From contig CAZCQH010000022.1 in NCBI GenBank assembly GCA_964500805.1, positions 23,467 to 87,466 of the forward strand: DNA of 64,000 bases. Direction: 5' to 3'. Both the position numbers and the translations under genes were made by a program. Each line of letters opens with the position of its first letter. The stretch's first letter is position 1. Under the pieces are notes generated by a model. That model was not told the origin of the DNA. It ran no database searches and was given only the letters and a program-made list of their open reading frames with translations. This DNA comes from Ga0077555 sp964500805. Lineage in GTDB: Bacteria; Pseudomonadota; Alphaproteobacteria; Rhizobiales; Hyphomicrobiaceae. Positions 44,173-52,206 of this stretch are shown in pieces.

Positions 44173-46077
44173 TCATCGGATGTAGGCGTTGTGGTGCGTG
44201 AGGCAGGCCTTGGAGGCCTGAGCCTCGACGTAGATGAATTTCTGCATGTCCCAGGCACCGGTCGGGCAGCGTTCCGCACAGAGGCCGCAATGGAGGCACA
44301 CGTCCTCATCCTTGGCCATGATGCGCCCTGTTTGGCCGGGCTTAGTCAGCGGCGCCGAGACATAGATGTCCTGCGTCTTGTTGAGCGCTGGCACCCGTAG
44401 CTGCTGACGCAGCGCATCCTCGTCATCGTTGTCGATGAAGTTGATGCAATCGACCGGGCAAATATCCATGCAGGCATCGCACTCAATGCACAGATTGCCG
44501 ATGAACACGGTCTGCACATCGCAGTTGAGGCAGCGCTCGACTTCCTTGGCCGCGAGCTTGTCGTCGAAGCCGAGCTCGACTTCGATCTTCAAGTTGCGAA
44601 TCGAGGTCTTCTTGTCGGCGTGGGGAACGGCTACGCGATGGCCGGCGTCGTAGTTGTTCGAGTAGGACCACTCGTGGATGCCCATCTTCTGGGAGACGAG
44701 CGTCGCGCCAGGCTTTGGTCGTTCGGTGATGGTCCGGCCGTTGCAGTAGGCATCGATTGAGATCGCCGCTTGGTGGCCGTGTGATACAGCCCAGATGATA
44801 TTCTCCGGCCCCCAGGCCGCATCGCCGCCGAAGAAAACGCCCGGGCGCGTGGACATGAATGTCGTGCGGTCGACCTTCGGCATGTCCCACTCGCCGAACT
44901 CGAGGCCGATGTCGCGCTCGATCCACGGAAAAGCATTATCCTGACCGATTGCCATCAGCACGTCGTCGCAATCGATCGTTACAAGCTCGCCCGAAGCCTT
45001 GAGTTGTGGGCGGCCCTTGGCATCGGTGCCGGTAATGATCATCTTCTCGAACACGACACCGGCGAGCTTGCCGCCCTTGATCACGAACGATTTGGGCGCA
45101 TGATTGTCGAGGATCGGGATGCCTTCGTAGACGGCGTCCTTGATTTCCCAGTCGGAAGCTTTCATCACTTTGCGCGGCGACCGAACCGTGACTGTCACCG
45201 CCTCGGCGCCGAGACGAAGTGCGGTGCGGCAGCAGTCCATGGCTGTGTTGCCGCCGCCAATCACGACCACCTTCTTGCCGATCGACTTGATGTGGCCGAA
45301 GGCCACCGACGTCAGGAAGTCGATGCCGATATGGATGTTCTTGTCGGCTTCCTTGCGGCCGGGGATTTCAAGATCCTTTCCGCGCGGTGCACCAGTGCCG
45401 ACGAAGATCGCGTCGTAGCCCTCGCCGAGGATCTTCTTCATGCTCCTGACGTGGCCAGCCTCTCCAAAGCGCGTCTCGACGCCGAAGTTTATGATGCGAT
45501 CGACTTCTTCGTCGAGCACGCCCTCGGGCAGGCGAAACGACGGGATGTTCGTGCGCATCAAACCGCCACCCTTGGGGTCCTTTTCGTAAAGGACACAGGT
45601 GTAGCCGAGCGGCAGCAGGTCGCGAGCAACCGTCAGCGAGGCGGGCCCCGCACCGAGTAGCGCAATCCGCTTGCCGTTTTTCAGTTTCGGAATGTCCGGC
45701 ATGAACGCATCGATGTCGCCCTTGTAATCGGCAGCAACACGCTTTAGTCGACAGATCGCGACTGGCTCTGCATTCTTCTTGCTCGGATCTTTGGCGTTCT
45801 CTTCGTCGCTGGTCTGGATGCGGCCGCGTCGACACGCCGGCTCGCAGGGGCGATCGCACACACGTCCGAGAATGCCGGGGAACACATTGGATTCCCAGTT
45901 CAGCATATACGCGGCGGCGTAGCGCCCCTGGGCAATCAGCCGAATGTATTCCGGCACCGGCGTGTGCGTCGGACACGCCCACTGGCAATCGACGACTTTG
46001 TGGAAGTACTTCGGGTTATTGATGTCTGTGGGGGCCATGCGACCCCTTGCTCGCGCCGCGATCTCGCTCGCCTGCAT
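44173..46077 (-). CDS. GltD-like NAD(P)-dependent FAD oxidoreductase fused to a 2[4Fe-4S] ferredoxin domain
   Basis: A 634-residue flavoprotein. The N-terminal GltD-type iron-sulfur segment has Cys31, Cys35, Cys74, Cys78 and Cys82. An FAD site (ALLGAGPASL, about residue 150), an NAD(P) site (VVVIGGGNTAMDC, about residue 280) and a second dinucleotide pocket follow. The C-terminus adds two ferredoxin-like clusters: CIECDACMDICPVDC (about 530-544) and CLHCGLCAERCPTGA (about 594-608). It lies directly upstream of korA on the same strand, so it probably passes electrons between NAD(P)H and the 2-oxoacid:ferredoxin oxidoreductase. The glutamate synthase role is unlikely because no large subunit is present. 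Confidence 0.88.
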   Translation of the reverse strand: MQASEIAARARGRMAPTDINNPKYFHKVVDCQWACPTHTPVPEYIRLIAQGRYAAAYMLNWESNVFPGILGRVCDRPCEPACRRGRIQTSDEENAKDPSKKNAEPVAICRLKRVAADYKGDIDAFMPDIPKLKNGKRIALLGAGPASLTVARDLLPLGYTCVLYEKDPKGGGLMRTNIPSFRLPEGVLDEEVDRIINFGVETRFGEAGHVRSMKKILGEGYDAIFVGTGAPRGKDLEIPGRKEADKNIHIGIDFLTSVAFGHIKSIGKKVVVIGGGNTAMDCCRTALRLGAEAVTVTVRSPRKVMKASDWEIKDAVYEGIPILDNHAPKSFVIKGGKLAGVVFEKMIITGTDAKGRPQLKASGELVTIDCDDVLMAIGQDNAFPWIERDIGLEFGEWDMPKVDRTTFMSTRPGVFFGGDAAWGPENIIWAVSHGHQAAISIDAYCNGRTITERPKPGATLVSQKMGIHEWSYSNNYDAGHRVAVPHADKKTSIRNLKIEVELGFDDKLAAKEVERCLNCDVQTVFIGNLCIECDACMDICPVDCINFIDNDDEDALRQQLRVPALNKTQDIYVSAPLTKPGQTGRIMAKDEDVCLHCGLCAERCPTGAWDMQKFIYVEAQASKACLTHHNAYIR

Positions 46078-46330
46078 CTCGCTCTTGTCCTTGGTCGTTA
46101 ATTCAGCGCAACCGCATCCTAGCCGATCGGGACACATTAGTCCCAATGGCCTGGGCCAAGCTGGTCTCCCCTAGATGGGCTCTTCCATCACACGGGCGCA
46201 GTTCTTAGGCTGAAATCGTGGCAGGTGCAATTGTCTGCCTGAGGCGGATATTAACAGTTCTCGGGAAAACACTGCTGCGCGAGAGAAGCCGGTGTCGACA
46301 GGGCACTCGGGACCGGCTTAATGTGGTTCA

Positions 46331-46555
46331 ATGAGCTACCGTCCGCTTACCCTTGTTGCCGTTGCGATGGCCGACGTAGCCCGGTCTGCGTGGGTGATGG
46401 ACGCCGTTCTGGACGCCGAGCGGCTCGGCAGCATGGATCGCTGGCCGGCTCTTTCAATCCTGTGTCTCACGGGGGCCCTGTCGATCGGTTTGATCGCGCT
46501 GGCAGGCAGGGCCGTGCTGGAAGCTGACCAAGTGGCCTCACCGCCTCCATCGTGA
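46331..46555 (+). CDS. Possible small membrane protein
   Basis: A 74-residue frame with two weakly hydrophobic segments (LTLVAVAMADVARSAWVM and LSILCLTGALSIGLIALAG), 60 bases upstream of ccmC. No homologue recognised and only a modest ribosome site; it could be a chance frame. Confidence 0.35.
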   Translation: MSYRPLTLVAVAMADVARSAWVMDAVLDAERLGSMDRWPALSILCLTGALSIGLIALAGRAVLEADQVASPPPS

Positions 46556-46615
46556 CACCGGCGTGTGCCAAACGGCCGTGTTGCAGAACTGCCGCACGAG
46601 CCCTAGATCTGGCCT

Positions 46616-47398
46616 ATGTCCACCCTTGCTCAACGTCTGGCCAACCCGACGCGGTTCCTGAGCCTGTCAGCAAAGATCCTGCCGGTAACCACTGCACTGG
46701 CCGGGCTGCTGCTGCTTGTCGGCTTGATCTTGGCTTTCCGCGCCCCGCCTGACTACCAGCAGGAGCATACGGTCAAGATATTGTTCGTTCACGTGCCGAG
46801 TGCGTGGCTGGCGATGGGCATTTACGCGTCGATAGCGCTGTCGAGCATCGGCCTTCTCGTATTTCGGCACCCCTTGGCAGATGTGTCGGCCAAGGCGGCG
46901 GCTCCGCTTGGTGCGGCGTTCACGCTTCTCGCTCTGGCCACGGGCGCACTTTGGGGCAAGCCCATGTGGGGCACCTATTGGGTGTGGGACGCGCGACTGA
47001 CGTCAGTTCTCATCCTCTTTTTCCTTTACCTCGGGCTCATTGCGCTTCGGTCCTCGCTCGATGACGAGGCGCTGGCGGCAAAGCTGACGGCCATCCTGGC
47101 GATCGTCGGCGTCATCATCTTGCCTGTTATCAAATTCTCCGTCGACTGGTGGTGGACGCTGCATCAGCCCTCGACGCGGTTCTCCGGCAGTCTCGATCCC
47201 GCATTTCGCTGGCCGCTCTGGACGATGGCGCTGGGCTTCCTGCTAGCCTTCGTAGCGATGCATCTGAAGGCAATGCGCAACGAGATCCTGCGCCGGCGAA
47301 TCAAGGCGCTGACGAGGCAGGCGGTCGAGCGGGCATCCCCCGGCTCCGCCGGCTTGGGCACCGGGACAGTTGGCAGCGTCGCAGGAGGACCGCCTTGA
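46616..47398 (+). CDS. ccmC: Heme exporter protein CcmC
   Basis: A 260-residue six-helix inner-membrane protein that presents heme to the chaperone CcmE during cytochrome c maturation. The tryptophan-rich heme-handling motif WGKPMWGTYWVWDARLTS lies near residue 119, with flanking conserved histidines (VHVPSAW and WTLHQP). The stop overlaps the next start (TGATG) and ccmD follows, as is usual. The genes for CcmA and CcmB that normally precede it in this order are absent upstream. Confidence 0.96.
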   Translation: MSTLAQRLANPTRFLSLSAKILPVTTALAGLLLLVGLILAFRAPPDYQQEHTVKILFVHVPSAWLAMGIYASIALSSIGLLVFRHPLADVSAKAAAPLGAAFTLLALATGALWGKPMWGTYWVWDARLTSVLILFFLYLGLIALRSSLDDEALAAKLTAILAIVGVIILPVIKFSVDWWWTLHQPSTRFSGSLDPAFRWPLWTMALGFLLAFVAMHLKAMRNEILRRRIKALTRQAVERASPGSAGLGTGTVGSVAGGPP

Positions 47399-47598
47399 TG
47401 CTCGGCAAATACGCCGCCACGATCATTGCCTGCTATCTGCTCGCTCTTGCTGTGATGGCAGGGCTGGTTGTTTGGCTGGTCGCCGACGGTCGCCGCCTCA
47501 CGCGCGTGCTGGCGAACCTCGAAGCGCGAGGCGTCCGACGCCGTTCCGCTTCCTCGGGCGAGATCGAGTCTGCTCCCGAGCCGAACATGCGAAGCTGA
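47398..47598 (+). CDS. ccmD: CcmD-like heme exporter small membrane protein
   Basis: A 66-residue protein with one membrane helix (YAATIIACYLLALAVMAGLVVWLVA) followed by a basic cytoplasmic tail (DGRRLTRVLANLEARG). It matches CcmD in size and position, between ccmC and dsbE. A strong AGGAGGA lies just before its start, which overlaps the ccmC stop by one base. CcmD stabilises the CcmABC-E complex. Confidence 0.9.
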   Translation: MLGKYAATIIACYLLALAVMAGLVVWLVADGRRLTRVLANLEARGVRRRSASSGEIESAPEPNMRS

Positions 47599-47604
47599 GC
47601 CGGT

Positions 47605-48243
47605 ATGATGACTGATACGCGCTCTGGACAGCCTGCGTCGAGTGTGGTCGAGCAAAGCGCTCGCCAAACCGGCCCTGCGCGCAAGCCGCTTGGCTTGGTG
47701 TTGGCGCCCGTGCTGATCTTCCTTGCTATCGCCGGCATGTTCGCCTTCTCCCTCCAGAAGGGCGATCCTTCGAAGCTGCCGTCGGCCTTAATAGGCAGGG
47801 CGGCCCCGGAGCTCAAGTTGTCGCCGTTGGACGGCTTGATCGAGGGCGGTCACAACGTGCCGGGCATTGTTCCAGCCGATTTCAAGGCTGGTACGCCCGT
47901 TGTCGTGAACTTCTGGGCGTCGTGGTGCGCGCCTTGCGTCGAGGAGCACCCCGTTCTGATCGAGTTGAAGCGGCGCACCGGCGTTGCCATTCTTGGTATC
48001 AACTATAAGGATCAGGCCGCCAACGCGCGCCGCTTTCTCGCGCGATACGGCAACCCGTTCGCCCGAGTCGGCACCGACGGCGACGGCCGCGCCGCGATCG
48101 AGTGGGGCGTCTATGGCATGCCCGAGACGTTCGTCGTCGACGGTCAGGGCAAAATCGTCTTCAAGCACGTCGGTCCCATTAGCCCCGAGGCGCTCGACCA
48201 GCAGATCATTCCAGCCATCGAGCGAGCTAAGGCAAAGCGGTAG
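47605..48243 (+). CDS. dsbE: Thiol:disulfide interchange protein DsbE/CcmG
   Basis: A 212-residue membrane-anchored thioredoxin-fold protein. The N-terminal anchor is LVLAPVLIFLAIAGMFAF. The redox motif is WCAPC (Cys108 and Cys111) in FWASWCAPCVEEHP, with the conserved late VYGMPETFVVDGQG. It reduces apocytochrome c thiols before heme attachment. It completes a ccmC-ccmD-dsbE run with 6 bases before its start. An alternative start at the second Met is possible. Confidence 0.93.
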   Translation: MMTDTRSGQPASSVVEQSARQTGPARKPLGLVLAPVLIFLAIAGMFAFSLQKGDPSKLPSALIGRAAPELKLSPLDGLIEGGHNVPGIVPADFKAGTPVVVNFWASWCAPCVEEHPVLIELKRRTGVAILGINYKDQAANARRFLARYGNPFARVGTDGDGRAAIEWGVYGMPETFVVDGQGKIVFKHVGPISPEALDQQIIPAIERAKAKR

Positions 48244-48276
48244 TTGACGAGAAAATTCCTCCTGGAAGCTGCTGCG

Positions 48277-49281
48277 TCACAAGCTTCCCTCGAGCCCCGC
48301 TTGCTTCACCACCTTGCCCCAGCGCTCCGCCTCTGCCGAGACAAAGCTCTTCAGCTCATCTGGTGGCGGACTCTCGACGAGCACCATTCCAAGCTTGCCG
48401 ATCTGCTCCTTCGCATCCGGCATCCGCGCAATCGCTTTCATCTCGGCCGCCATCCTGTCGATGATCTCCTTCGGCGTCCCGACTGGCGCGGCCAGCATCG
48501 TCCAATTGACGGCATCGAAGCCCGCTACGCCACCTTCTGCAACAGTCGGTATTTCCGGCATGATGTCCCACCGCACACCGGACGTGACTCCGAGCGCGCG
48601 CACATTGCCCGCCTTGATCTGTGGCGGCGCCGGAAGCGGGTCCGAGAACAGCAATTGAATATGTCCTGCGACCAGGTCGTTCATCGCTGGCGCACTGCCG
48701 CCATAAGGCACGTGCGCGATATCAATGCCGCCAGCCATCGACCGAAACATTTCGGTGATCATGTGATGCGCTGAGCCAGGTCCGCCCGAACCGTAGTTGA
48801 GTTTTCCAGGATTGGCCTTTGCGTAGGTGATCAACTCGGCCACGGACTTGAAGGGCTGCGAGGGGTGCACCACCAGCACCATCGGAATGCGCGCGATGAG
48901 CGCCACCGGCTGCACATCCTTCACGGGATCGTAGGAAAGCTTCTTGTACATCGTTGGGCTGATCGCCAGCGAACTGTTGCCCGCGAGCACGTACGTGTAG
49001 CCGTCGGGCGTCGATCGCAGACCCGCGTTGACGCCGAGAGTAGAGCCGGCACCCGGGCGATTCTCTGTCACAACCGGCTGGCCGAGACGAGCCTCGAGCC
49101 GCGTCCCGAGCGCGCGCGCGACCGCATCGACGGCTCCTCCGACAGGCCACGGCGCGATGAGCTTGATGGGGCGCGAGGGGAAGGCTTGCGCTCTGGCACT
49201 TGATGCGGCCAGCCCGGCAAGCGCCGGGGCGGCGGCTGACATGGCGACCATTCGAAGAAGCGAGCGACGGGCAAGCGTCAT
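48277..49281 (-). CDS. Bug-family substrate-binding protein
   Basis: A 334-residue periplasmic receptor with an N-terminal signal (MTLARRSLLRMVAMSAAAPALAG...SARA). Bug features are IKLIAPWPVGGAVDAVARA near residue 42, ENRPGAGSTLGVNAG near residue 71, GKLNYGSGGPGSAHHM near residue 159 and IAHVPYGGSAP. No TctA/TctB permease genes are adjacent. It is divergent from a second Bug receptor at 49634-50617, across a 352-base gap. The ligand is unknown. Confidence 0.92.
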   Translation of the reverse strand: MTLARRSLLRMVAMSAAAPALAGLAASSARAQAFPSRPIKLIAPWPVGGAVDAVARALGTRLEARLGQPVVTENRPGAGSTLGVNAGLRSTPDGYTYVLAGNSSLAISPTMYKKLSYDPVKDVQPVALIARIPMVLVVHPSQPFKSVAELITYAKANPGKLNYGSGGPGSAHHMITEMFRSMAGGIDIAHVPYGGSAPAMNDLVAGHIQLLFSDPLPAPPQIKAGNVRALGVTSGVRWDIMPEIPTVAEGGVAGFDAVNWTMLAAPVGTPKEIIDRMAAEMKAIARMPDAKEQIGKLGMVLVESPPPDELKSFVSAEAERWGKVVKQAGLEGSL

Positions 49282-49633
49282 GGGCGGGGGCTCTTGTTGC
49301 TGTGATGGCACAAGGAATGTGACCTTCCCCATGCTATGCCGCCACCCGGTGCTCCTCAAGCATCTCTGCACCGTCACGATCTATTCCCGAAATGGTCCTC
49401 GAACGCGATCACCTTGGATGCGCCATCGCCATAGAGCGGCAGGAACCCAGGTAGCTGCTCGACACGCACGAGCCAGCGGGTCGATCGCAGGCCAATCCCT
49501 TCTGCGCTGAGCGCTGGCCCAGTCGAATGTCCTCTTCAATTCGCCCATGCAAACCCCCGTTGCCATTCGGCGGCGCATCAGCGTAGCGTTGATGTTGGCA
49601 CAGTGAAGCGTCCGAAGCGCATCGGGAGGTTAC
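49282..49633. other. Intergenic region with possible gene remnant
   Basis: 352 bases between two divergent Bug receptor genes, which must include both promoters. A possible 3' gene remnant on the minus strand lies at 49374-49535. Confidence 0.5.
49374..49535 (-). pseudogene. Possible 3' remnant of an unknown gene
   Basis: An open stretch of 53 codons ending in TGA at 49374 translates to a plausible C-terminus (RSTRWLVRVEQLPG, then FLPLYGDGASKVIAFEDH). It has no start codon and is cut by an upstream in-frame stop at 49536. The composition looks coding, but it could be chance. Confidence 0.3.
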
Positions 49634-50617
49634 ATGCTGGCGAAGGCTGGAGTTCGGAAAATTGCGGCGGTACTCACCGCCGCAGCGACGTTGGCGAATT
49701 TCGCACCGGCTCGCGCGCAGGACGCCAAGGATTGGCCGTCGAAACCTGTACGAATCATCGTCAACTATGCACCGGGCGGATCTGCCGACAATACCGCGCG
49801 GCCTTATTCCGAGCGGCTCGCGAAAGCGCTCGGCCAGCAGTTCGTGCTCGAGCACCGCGGCGGCGCGTCGGGAGCGATCGGACTCGAGGCGACGATGAAG
49901 GCGCCGCCTGACGGTTACACCTTTGGCATCACGCCGATGCTCTCCGTCGCAATCATGCCGCACCTACGCAAGGTGGCCTATGATCCGCTCAAGGATCTGA
50001 AGCCCGTGGCCATGGTCAGCATCGCGACCGTGCTTTTTGCCTCGCATCCGTCGGTGCCAGGCAAAACCATGCAGGAGGTGGTTGCGCACATCAAGCAGAA
50101 CCCTAGCAAGCTCAGCTTCGGCACCGCTGGGATCGGCTCGATGCTGCACATCCTTCTGGAGGTGTTCAATCGCGAGCACGGTATCAACATCCTGCACGTG
50201 CCGTATCGAGGCGCGGGTGAATCGATACAGGATTTCCTCGCCGGCGTCATTCAACTGCACGGCGACCCCAATACCTTCCCGCACATCGCCGGCGGCAAGG
50301 CCAACCTGCTGGCCATCATCGACAAGGGCCGCCATCCCGACTACCCGAATGTGCCTGTCTTGAAAGAGCTTTATCCATCGATCGACTGGATCTCCTGGTT
50401 CGGCATTTTCGCTCCGCCAGGTACGCCTGATACGATCGTTGAAAAATTCGCGGCTGAGCTCGCCAAGAGTTCGAAGGAGCCTGAGGTCGACACGTTCCTT
50501 CGCAAGGTCGCCCTGTCGCCGGCGTCGAGCACACCGGCTGAGCTCGGCGTGCAGCTCAAGAAGGACTACGAGCTCTTTGGCAAGATCATCAAGGCGTACG
50601 ATATCAAGGTGGAGTAG
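49634..50617 (+). CDS. Bug-family substrate-binding protein
   Basis: A 327-residue periplasmic receptor with signal peptide (VRKIAAVLTAAATLANFAPARA). Bug features are VRIIVNYAPGGSADNTARPY near residue 38, EHRGGASGAIGLEATM near residue 75, KLSFGTAGIGSMLHILLEVF near residue 158 and ILHVPYRGAGESIQDF. A strong GGGAGG precedes the ATG. It is divergent from the receptor at 48277-49281 but not closely similar to it. No permease gene is adjacent. Confidence 0.92.
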   Translation: MLAKAGVRKIAAVLTAAATLANFAPARAQDAKDWPSKPVRIIVNYAPGGSADNTARPYSERLAKALGQQFVLEHRGGASGAIGLEATMKAPPDGYTFGITPMLSVAIMPHLRKVAYDPLKDLKPVAMVSIATVLFASHPSVPGKTMQEVVAHIKQNPSKLSFGTAGIGSMLHILLEVFNREHGINILHVPYRGAGESIQDFLAGVIQLHGDPNTFPHIAGGKANLLAIIDKGRHPDYPNVPVLKELYPSIDWISWFGIFAPPGTPDTIVEKFAAELAKSSKEPEVDTFLRKVALSPASSTPAELGVQLKKDYELFGKIIKAYDIKVE

Positions 50618-50774
50618 CCGCGCCGCATTTTCACTCTCGCGCCTTGCCACTCTCCAGGACGTCGCGACCAATACGATCGGCCCTGCCGCGCTCGGCACGC
50701 CGGGGTTTGCCTCGTGATAGTGTCGGAGAGTGCCTCCAGGCCACCAATGCAACAAGTGTCGGCGTCCTTTCGAC

Positions 50775-51443
50775 TTACGACACGCCCGCCAGCAGATCCT
50801 TCTTCTCGAAGCCCTCCTGCACGATCTGCAGGCGGTCTGCAGCGATTGGTTTCACCAGCGTCATCGCTTCGTCTGGCGTTCCGCTCAGCCACAGATCGCG
50901 CTCTGCGTCCGTCGTCAGCAGCACCGGCGAGCGCTCGTGATTGATGCTCGATGTCAAAGCATTCGGCAGAGTCGTCATGAATGAGAACGTCTGGATGTCG
51001 ACGGCCGGCCCATCTTTCTTGACCGGCCCTTTGTAATATCGCCAGATCCCGGCAAATGCGAACAGCGGGCGCGGCTCGTCGCTCTTCAGCGCGAACCAGT
51101 GCCATGTCGCTGGTTTCCGGTCGTCGTGCGGTTCGCAGAAGGATGTCGCGGGCACGAGGCAGCGGCGCTCACGAAACGATGGCGTCCAGAAATTGCTCGC
51201 GAACACCTTGTCGTCACGCGTATTGGTGACGCGCCGAGGCGCCTTTCCCGGCTGCGGCAACACGAAGCCCCACGACATCGTGACCAGCTCTCGCTCGCCG
51301 TCGGCAGACGTGCGCACGACGGGCGCCACGTGACCTGGGAAGATCGCGTCTTTCGGTTCGAAGGCCGTCATGCGATTGTGGCTCACGCGGAATAGCGCGG
51401 CCACTTGGGCTGGCATGCGGGTCAGGCTGTAGAGATTGCACAT
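50775..51443 (-). CDS. yedK: SOS response-associated peptidase (YedK/HMCES family)
   Basis: A 222-residue SRAP-domain protein that forms a stable thiazolidine crosslink with abasic sites in single-stranded DNA through its N-terminal cysteine. The catalytic Cys2 is present (MCNLYSLT, exposed after Met removal). The Glu of the CLVPATSFCEP segment near residue 102 and the His of SINHERSPVLL near residue 186 complete the active site. It is next to a carbonic anhydrase gene, apparently unrelated. It is encoded alone, and I saw no obvious LexA site. Confidence 0.92.
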   Translation of the reverse strand: MCNLYSLTRMPAQVAALFRVSHNRMTAFEPKDAIFPGHVAPVVRTSADGERELVTMSWGFVLPQPGKAPRRVTNTRDDKVFASNFWTPSFRERRCLVPATSFCEPHDDRKPATWHWFALKSDEPRPLFAFAGIWRYYKGPVKKDGPAVDIQTFSFMTTLPNALTSSINHERSPVLLTTDAERDLWLSGTPDEAMTLVKPIAADRLQIVQEGFEKKDLLAGVS

Positions 51444-51541
51444 GATGCCAGACTATACCGTCGCGCCGACTTCGGCCGCGCGCACAGAGAGGACAAAACG
51501 TCGGCGCGAAGGCCTTTCGAAGGGGGCATAGGCAGAGCAAT

Positions 51542-52180
51542 TCAGACCGCCACGAACTGACCCGTGCCCTGGTTCAGAGCGCCAAGCGTGCCGCTGGCGA
51601 TGTCGAAGTGCGTCGCATGCAGCGAGATGCGGCCTTTGCCTTCCAGAATCTGGATGCACGGGAACGTCCGCAGATTGGCTAGCGACGTCTTCAGCCCCTC
51701 GCGCTCCAAGGCGGCCAGCTGAACATCCGCCGGCTTGCCGGCGTGCGCGCTCACCACCTGCTCGCGGGCGCTGTCGAGCATCGACATCCAGTTGGAGATG
51801 AATTGCGCTTCGGTTTGGCGGGCGGCGCCCTGTTCGAGAGAAGCGCGCACGCCGCCGCAATGTGAATGCCCTAGCACGATGATATGTTTCACGCGCAGGT
51901 TCAACACCGCGAATTCCAACGCCGCGGAAACACCGTGGTATTTGCCGCCGGTCTCGTACGGCGGCACAAGGTTCGCCACGTTGCGTACGACAAAGAGCTC
52001 GCCCGGCATCGCAGAGAAAATGGTCTCGGGATCGACGCGGCTGTCGCAGCAGGAGATCACCATGGTCTGGGGGCTTTGGCCGTGCGTCGCCAGCGCCTCG
52101 TACTGGTCGAGGTTCGGCGCAAAGTGGCGGAATTTGAACCGCCGGTACCGGTCCGAGAGTGCTTCTGGCAAGAGGCTCAT
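51542..52180 (-). CDS. Beta-class carbonic anhydrase
   Basis: A 212-residue zinc enzyme that interconverts carbon dioxide and bicarbonate. Ligands and catalytic residues are present: Cys44, Asp46 and Arg48 in SCCDSRVDP, and His105 and Cys108 in GHSHCGGV. The family-typical NVANLVPPYE near residue 67 and YHGVSAALEFAV near residue 81 follow. It is cytoplasmic, with no signal peptide. It lies 26 bases downstream of an FMN-dependent hydroxy-acid oxidase gene on the same strand. Confidence 0.95.
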   Translation of the reverse strand: MSLLPEALSDRYRRFKFRHFAPNLDQYEALATHGQSPQTMVISCCDSRVDPETIFSAMPGELFVVRNVANLVPPYETGGKYHGVSAALEFAVLNLRVKHIIVLGHSHCGGVRASLEQGAARQTEAQFISNWMSMLDSAREQVVSAHAGKPADVQLAALEREGLKTSLANLRTFPCIQILEGKGRISLHATHFDIASGTLGALNQGTGQFVAV

Positions 52181-52206
52181 GGTGTCTCCTTTTGCTTGGA
52201 TAAGCT

